Of a stretch of DNA of 9,454 bases, positions 5,419 to 9,454 are shown one piece after another (position 1 is the stretch's first letter; each line of letters begins with the position of its first letter). The stretch spans positions 1 through 9,454 of the forward strand of contig JAITST010000109.1 in the NCBI GenBank assembly GCA_031287585.1. The letters are read 5' to 3'. Source of the stretch: Planctomycetaceae bacterium (GTDB lineage Bacteria; Planctomycetota; Planctomycetia; Pirellulales; Thermoguttaceae). The notes under the pieces are model-generated. The model ran no database searches and was not told the DNA's origin. It was given only the letters and a program-made list of their open reading frames with translations. The position numbers were made by a program, and so were the translations under genes.

Positions 5419-6879
5419 ATGTCTCGGTTATTTCGTTTTGTTCGCGGTTCGTTGTGTGTTATTATCACTTTGGTTTGTTGTTCAGTTTTGTTTGGTCAGA
5501 CTTATAAGGCGAAGCAGGTTGACACTACTCTCGAAAAGGAGAAGGAGAAAGTTACCCGTGCTTTGAAGAGCGGTAACGTCGATGCCGACCGGATGGCTAC
5601 CGAGAAATTTTTTAAGGAGTATTATTTTCCGCGTTGGACTGACCCCGCTAACAAGTCTAAACTTTATACGTACCGCAGCGAGTTGTTGCGTACTGATTTG
5701 CGGGATGCTTCTGGTAACGCTCGTGCTTATCTGTTAAGCACCGCGTTCGGTCAACTTAGTTCTTACGCCGCCGACGACACTATTTTTCCGGCGGCTCGCT
5801 TTAACGCAATGTTGTCTATCGGTATGCTCAACGAGAAGGAAGGCGACTCGGCTAGTTCGGCTCCTACTCCGTATCGCGACGCGCTGCCGTACCTGATGAA
5901 AGAATACGAGAAAACGAACAATCCGCCGTTCATCAAAATTGCCGCACTTGAAGGCATCGTTCGTCACGCACAGTGCGGTATAGCGAACGAGGCGAACAAA
6001 AACGAAGTCGCAGTGTTGTTGCGTAAAGTCATCAAAGACGGTGCGCCGCAGCCCGCACCGACAACCCGTAACGAGGACGAACAACAGTTGCTCGATTGGG
6101 GGCGGACTCTGGCTTTGCAGGGGTTACAAGGATTGAAGAGTATCGGTGCGAAGGCGGAGACAGTTGACCTGTTGCTCACTGTTATCGAATCTGAAAACGA
6201 GTCGCCGGAGTTCCGCTTTGCCGCGATACGTGCAATCGGCGACCTTGATTTTGCGGCTGCGAAAACGGGCGGAATATCTGTCAACTTGAAACATTTAACC
6301 GATGCGATTTTCCTCGCGACAATGTTAGCGTGCGAGACGGAATTAAAAAATATCAACGACGCAATGCTCGGCGACCCGTCGCTCGGTTCGGCACGCGGCG
6401 GGTCGTCAACGATGGACAGCAGTTATTCGTCGTCGATGGGTATGTCGTCGGGCAGTGTAACAGGTGTGAACAAACTCAAACCGAACGACGTTATCAACAA
6501 CAGTATCGCGAGAGTGAAAACGTCACTCTTTTCGGTACGCAACGCGATACAAGGTAAAGCAAGTTCGTTCTCGTCAAACCCCGATGCGACCGGAATAACG
6601 CCGTTGCTCGAAGGCGAGCCGGCATTGAATAAAAAGATGCGTGCGCTGCGTGATGACATCGTTAAGACGTGTGAATATCTGGACAAAGGTCCCGCAGAAT
6701 CGACCAAGACAGGTAGTTTAGGTTTGTTAAGCGGCAGTTCAACGCCATCGTCGTCCGACTCAATGTCGTCATCAACGACTACAACCGAAGCCAACGTACC
6801 AAAGGTGACATTGGCGATGATTGAGATGAAGTTGAAAGAGTTGTACACGAATACAAACGAGCGGAAGTTGATGGATTAA
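5419..6879 (+). CDS. Exported HEAT-like helical-repeat protein with Ser-rich linkers
   Basis: I do not recognise a named family for this 486-residue protein. I chose ATG 5419 because GAGG (5409-5412) lies six bases before it and the N-terminus then forms a clean signal peptide: basic start, hydrophobic core (about 11-24), likely cleavage after VLFG (23-26). TTG 5404 or ATG 5407 would add four or five residues. The mature part is helical and acidic/basic. Alpha-solenoid-like segments appear around 126-137, 170-185, 230-258 and 263-277 (for example PEFRFAAIRAIGDLD), which resemble HEAT repeats. Two low-complexity Ser/Gly/Thr linkers lie at about 324-348 and 431-457, separated by a helical block. 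The C-terminus (about 463-486) is helical and charged. Such proteins usually act as binding scaffolds in the periplasm. The S46 peptidase follows after 108 bases on the same strand, but with its own likely promoter. Confidence 0.8.
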   Translation: MSRLFRFVRGSLCVIITLVCCSVLFGQTYKAKQVDTTLEKEKEKVTRALKSGNVDADRMATEKFFKEYYFPRWTDPANKSKLYTYRSELLRTDLRDASGNARAYLLSTAFGQLSSYAADDTIFPAARFNAMLSIGMLNEKEGDSASSAPTPYRDALPYLMKEYEKTNNPPFIKIAALEGIVRHAQCGIANEANKNEVAVLLRKVIKDGAPQPAPTTRNEDEQQLLDWGRTLALQGLQGLKSIGAKAETVDLLLTVIESENESPEFRFAAIRAIGDLDFAAAKTGGISVNLKHLTDAIFLATMLACETELKNINDAMLGDPSLGSARGGSSTMDSSYSSSMGMSSGSVTGVNKLKPNDVINNSIARVKTSLFSVRNAIQGKASSFSSNPDATGITPLLEGEPALNKKMRALRDDIVKTCEYLDKGPAESTKTGSLGLLSGSSTPSSSDSMSSSTTTTEANVPKVTLAMIEMKLKELYTNTNERKLMD

Positions 6880-6914
6880 AGGAATCGACACGTACCCGCT
6901 TCCCGTAGATGTGA

Positions 6915-6925
6915 AACATTATAAT
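6915..6925 (+). promoter_or_regulatory. Candidate -10 element upstream of the S46 peptidase gene
   Basis: A perfect TATAAT lies at 6920-6925, about 60 bases before the ATG at 6988. No good -35 hexamer is seen at 16-18 bases. The arms gtgaaac (6911-6917) and gtttcac (about 6958-6964) form an inverted repeat around the predicted transcription start. Confidence 0.35.
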
Positions 6926-6987
6926 TTTTCCCAACCGCCGTACCTTAACGTGCCGCGGTTTCACTTTTTACCAAATTTTATTTCATA

Positions 6988-9078
6988 ATGAAACTATCAA
7001 TTTCAAAACTTACTTGTGCAACGCTTTTTGCGGCGTTGGTTTTTATTTCGTTCACCAATGCCCGTGCCGACGAAGGCATGTGGTTGTTTGAAGCACCACC
7101 GAAGCAGCAGGTCAAGGAGCGTTATAACTTCGATATGACCGACTCGTGGCTCGAACATTTGCGGTTGTCGTCTGTACGGTTCGGGCGCGGCGGCAGTGCG
7201 TCGTTTGTTTCCGCAAACGGTCTGATTATGACTAACCACCACGTCGGTGCCGGTTATCTTCAAATGCACAGTACGCCCGAAAACGATATGCTTGCAAACG
7301 GTTTTTACGCTAAAACACTAGCGGACGAATTACCGTGCAAGGGTTTGGAATGTATCACGTTATACGAAGTCGTTGACGTAACGGAACAACTCGCGGCGGC
7401 TACGAAAGGTCTGGCAGCCGACGACGCGGCGAAGGTTCGTAAAACGAAAATCGCCGAAATCGAGAAGGAAAACGCCGACAAAAAGAATCTGCATTGTGAA
7501 GTCGTAACGTTGTTTCAGGGCGGTAAGTATCATCTGTATTGTTACAAAAAATATACCGATGTTCGCCTAGTCTGGGCTCCTGAACAAAACATAGCGTCAT
7601 TCGGCGGCGACCCTGACAACTACGAGTATCCGCGTTATTGTGTTGACTGCTCGTTGTTTCGTGCGTATGAAAACGGTAAACCCGCCGTTGTCAAACATTA
7701 TCTTAAATGGGCGACGGGCGGTGTTACGGACGGTGAACTCGTGTTTGTCGCCGGACATCCCGGAACAACCAATCGTGCTTATACGAAAGAACATCTAATC
7801 TACTTACGCGACGTTCATTTCCCCGAACGGCTCGAAAGAATGTATCGCCGCGAAGTCATCTATTCTGTATTCGCGAATCGTAATCTCGAAAACGCCCGCC
7901 GTGTTGGTCACGACCTCGATGTGGTTCAGAATTATCGTAAACGCGCAATCGGTCAAATCGACGGTCTGCAAACGCCGTCGTTGTGGAACGGTAAAATAAC
8001 CGCCGCGTCGGTTGCGTCAACGCGACCGGAAGCGATAATCGCGAAAGCGTGCGAACGTTCTGCCCCAATCTACAAACCGCACATATACTACGAAGGCGGT
8101 GAAGCGTTCAATTCTCAAACGTTCCGTTTCGCCCGTCAAATACTGCGGCTTGCCGACGAACTCGAAAAGCCGAACGCCAACCGTTTGAAAGAATATCGTG
8201 ATAGCGGTATCGACTTTGTTAAACAAACGTTGCTCAACGAAGCACCGATTTACGAAGATGTTGAAGTGTTGAAACTAACGGACTCGCTGACGATGCTCGA
8301 AGAGTACGTTTATGGCGAGTTGATTCTTGACGCGAACAAAAAGTTGAATGACAAACCGCTTGGCGAATTGATACCGCCGGAATTACAAAAAGAATCACCG
8401 AAGGAGTTAGCGATACGGCTCGTGCGCGGGTCGAAGTTGCGTGACGTTGCGGTGCGGAAGGCGTTAATTGACGGCGGCAAGAAGGCGGTTGACGCATCGA
8501 CAGACCCGATGTTGTTGTTCGCGAAGGCGGTTGACGAACGGTCACGTAAGTTACGTGAAATATATGAGAACGAGTACGATTCGCCGACAACCGCCGCGTA
8601 TGCCGAATTAGCGAAGGAACGTTTTGAGCAACTAGGCACGAACGTTTACCCAGACGCGACATTCACGTTACGGCTCTCGTATGGAGCGGTGAAAGGTTAC
8701 AAGGAAGACGACGGAACGCAAGTAAAACCGGTGACTAACATTGCGGGAATGTTTGAGCGGGCGGAGACGATGAAGTACCGCGAGCCGTTCAATCCGCCGA
8801 AAAGTTGGTTGGATAACAAGTCGAAACTGAATCAAAACTGTGCGTTCAACTTAGTCTCGACGAACGACATAATAGGCGGCAACAGCGGCAGTCCGATGGT
8901 AAACGCGAAGGGCGAGGTAGTAGGACTGGTCTTCGACGGCAACATCTATTCACTATCGAACAACTTCGTATATTCCGAAACCCAATCCCGCTGCGTAAGC
9001 GTACACGTTGACGTAATTCTGGAATCGTTACGAAAGATTTACAACGCGGAGAGGATTGTTGAGGAGTTGGTGAAGTGA
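6988..9078 (+). CDS. S46-family dipeptidyl-peptidase (DPP7/DPP11 type), exported
   Basis: This 696-residue protein is a chymotrypsin-fold serine exopeptidase that removes dipeptides from the free N-terminus of oligopeptides, normally in the periplasm. The signal peptide is clear (hydrophobic 10-23, likely cleavage after ARA at 25-27). The catalytic triad is visible: H85 in TNHHVGAG (82-89), D220 in YCVDCSLFRAY (217-227), and S635 in GGNSGSPM (630-637). The family block GGDPDNYEYPRY (206-217), which binds the peptide amino group, and VAGHPGTTNR (254-263) are also present. The helical insert characteristic of S46 fills about 270-520. At the position that is Arg in DPP11 (acidic P1 preference), this protein reads FDG (649-651), as in DPP7, which suggests a hydrophobic P1 preference. 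No Shine-Dalgarno site precedes the ATG. Length is normal and no key residue is missing. Confidence 0.93.
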   Translation: MKLSISKLTCATLFAALVFISFTNARADEGMWLFEAPPKQQVKERYNFDMTDSWLEHLRLSSVRFGRGGSASFVSANGLIMTNHHVGAGYLQMHSTPENDMLANGFYAKTLADELPCKGLECITLYEVVDVTEQLAAATKGLAADDAAKVRKTKIAEIEKENADKKNLHCEVVTLFQGGKYHLYCYKKYTDVRLVWAPEQNIASFGGDPDNYEYPRYCVDCSLFRAYENGKPAVVKHYLKWATGGVTDGELVFVAGHPGTTNRAYTKEHLIYLRDVHFPERLERMYRREVIYSVFANRNLENARRVGHDLDVVQNYRKRAIGQIDGLQTPSLWNGKITAASVASTRPEAIIAKACERSAPIYKPHIYYEGGEAFNSQTFRFARQILRLADELEKPNANRLKEYRDSGIDFVKQTLLNEAPIYEDVEVLKLTDSLTMLEEYVYGELILDANKKLNDKPLGELIPPELQKESPKELAIRLVRGSKLRDVAVRKALIDGGKKAVDASTDPMLLFAKAVDERSRKLREIYENEYDSPTTAAYAELAKERFEQLGTNVYPDATFTLRLSYGAVKGYKEDDGTQVKPVTNIAGMFERAETMKYREPFNPPKSWLDNKSKLNQNCAFNLVSTNDIIGGNSGSPMVNAKGEVVGLVFDGNIYSLSNNFVYSETQSRCVSVHVDVILESLRKIYNAERIVEELVK

Positions 9079-9131
9079 TACGCTTTATTAACCGTAAGAT
9101 TCGGTCTCGGTTGGAGTGACGATAGTGTCTA

Positions 9132-9146
9132 TGTCCCGCAGGGACA
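9132..9146. repeat. Short hairpin within the repeat cluster
   Basis: The sequence tgtcccgcagggaca is a 6-bp perfect stem with a GCA loop. It sits between the two larger repeat units and has no T-run after it, so it is not a typical terminator. Confidence 0.65.
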
Positions 9147-9155
9147 GCACTTTAT

Positions 9156-9181
9156 TAACCGTAGGCTTCAGCCTACGGTTA
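9156..9181. repeat. 11-bp perfect hairpin within the repeat cluster
   Basis: Bases 9156-9166 pair with 9171-9181 without mismatch around a four-base loop (ttca). It could end or protect the peptidase transcript from its 3' side, but the bases after it (ttcagc) do not form a terminator T-tract. Confidence 0.75.
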
Positions 9182-9227
9182 TTCAGCATGGTTATTCAGC
9201 CCACAGTTATTCAGCCACGGTTGGAGT

Positions 9228-9357
9228 TTCGCCTACGCTCATTCTACCGACTATCTGCCCCAATCGCGTTCGTCAAACTCTTGTCCCATCTCGCTAATAA
9301 ATGCTTTATATTCATCCCTAAAATTTATTTTTTTATGGCAATTTCTAAAAACCCCTC
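9228..9357. other. AT-rich intergenic DNA
   Basis: I see no gene, RNA gene or strong hairpin here. There is a T-rich run around 9328-9334. It separates the repeat cluster from a candidate promoter. Confidence 0.5.
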
Positions 9358-9385
9358 TTGCCCCGCGTCGAAAAAGTGATAGAAT
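9358..9385 (+). promoter_or_regulatory. Candidate promoter for a gene beyond the window
   Basis: TTGCCC (9358-9363) and TAGAAT (9380-9385) are spaced by 16 bases, matching the -35 and -10 consensus at 4 and 5 positions. It points toward an ATG at 9440. Confidence 0.4.
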
Positions 9386-9439
9386 ACTTCGCACGTTTTT
9401 TTGTCCACATTTTTTATCCCCTTACCAATCCCCCAAACA

Positions 9440-9454
9440 ATGAGTCACTCACAC
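9440..9454 (+). CDS. Possible start of a further gene (truncated by window end)
   Basis: An ATG followed by four sense codons (MSHSH) runs to the window edge. Its C-rich, Shine-Dalgarno-free leader (atcccccaaaca) resembles the leader of hydB, and a candidate promoter lies 55 bases upstream. Five codons do not allow any product call. Confidence 0.25.

Larger units (their letters stand above)
9083..9227. repeat. Cluster of short direct and inverted repeats
   Basis: Directly after the peptidase gene, ctttattaaccgta occurs twice (9083-9096, 9150-9163), cggttggagt twice (9108-9117, 9218-9227) and gttattcagc three times (9178-9187, 9191-9200, 9206-9215). The first unit can fold into a degenerate version of the perfect hairpin in the second (9156-9181). 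This looks like a REP-like intergenic repeat built from two diverged copies of one unit. It is not a CRISPR: units are unequal and too closely spaced. Confidence 0.75.

Noticed and set aside
5304..5507. 67-residue + strand ORF starting with MPNLCGNV
   Set aside because: It overlaps the signal-peptide region of the HEAT-like gene in another frame, has no ribosome site, and spans the candidate promoter.
9083..9227. CRISPR array
   Set aside because: Repeat units are of several kinds, 10-14 bases long, unevenly spaced by a few bases, with no spacers of constant length and no cas genes.
9116..9379. 87-residue + strand ORF over the region after the peptidase gene
   Set aside because: It runs straight through the palindromic repeat cluster and has no domain-like or codon-biased content, so it is best explained as a chance reading of repeats.

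Overview
The window carries a complete three-gene operon for an electron-bifurcating (NAD-linked) [FeFe]-hydrogenase (hydC-hydB-hydA, 295-4638). After about 800 bases with few genes come two genes for exported proteins: a HEAT-like helical-repeat protein with serine-rich linkers (5419-6879) and an S46-family dipeptidyl-peptidase (6988-9078). All convincing genes lie on the + strand. No hydrogenase maturase (HydE, HydF, HydG) is present, so maturation must be encoded elsewhere.

The source is a strictly or facultatively anaerobic, fermentative, Gram-negative-type bacterium. I favour an uncultured planctomycete (Pirellulales-like, perhaps host-gut or sediment). The reasons are the S46 exopeptidase, the lineage-restricted look of the HEAT/Ser-rich exported protein, Shine-Dalgarno sites on only some genes, and palindrome-rich intergenic DNA. 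This is inference: Verrucomicrobiota or Bacteroidota relatives are not excluded, and there is no rRNA or other marker gene.

Layout: 1-294 upstream region of the hyd operon, with a C7A7 tract; 295-777 hydC; 778-845 short AT-rich gap; 846-2789 hydB; 2790-2910 gap filled by a 24-bp near-perfect hairpin; 2911-4638 hydA; 4602-4697 a nested set of palindromes that begins inside the end of hydA; 4698-4878 intergenic, with a parS-like palindrome and a possible decayed coding fragment; 4879-5220 a small AT-rich, Cys-rich membrane protein; 5221-5418 promoter region; 5419-6879 HEAT-like exported protein; 6880-6987 promoter region; 6988-9078 S46 peptidase; 9079-9240 a cluster of short palindromes and direct repeats; 9241-9454 AT-rich DNA with a candidate promoter and possibly the first codons of a further gene.

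Functionally, HydC, HydB and HydA should form a cytoplasmic complex. Reduced ferredoxin and NADH are co-oxidised to make H2, or the reverse, with FMN on HydB and the H-cluster on HydA. The peptidase would release dipeptides from extracytoplasmic protein fragments. Amino-acid fermentation could then feed the hydrogenase, but that link is only metabolic plausibility. The least ordinary features are the intergenic palindromes of at least three kinds, one of which supplies the last codons of hydA, the near-consensus parS core, and a Cys-to-Ser change at an expected H-cluster ligand position of HydA.
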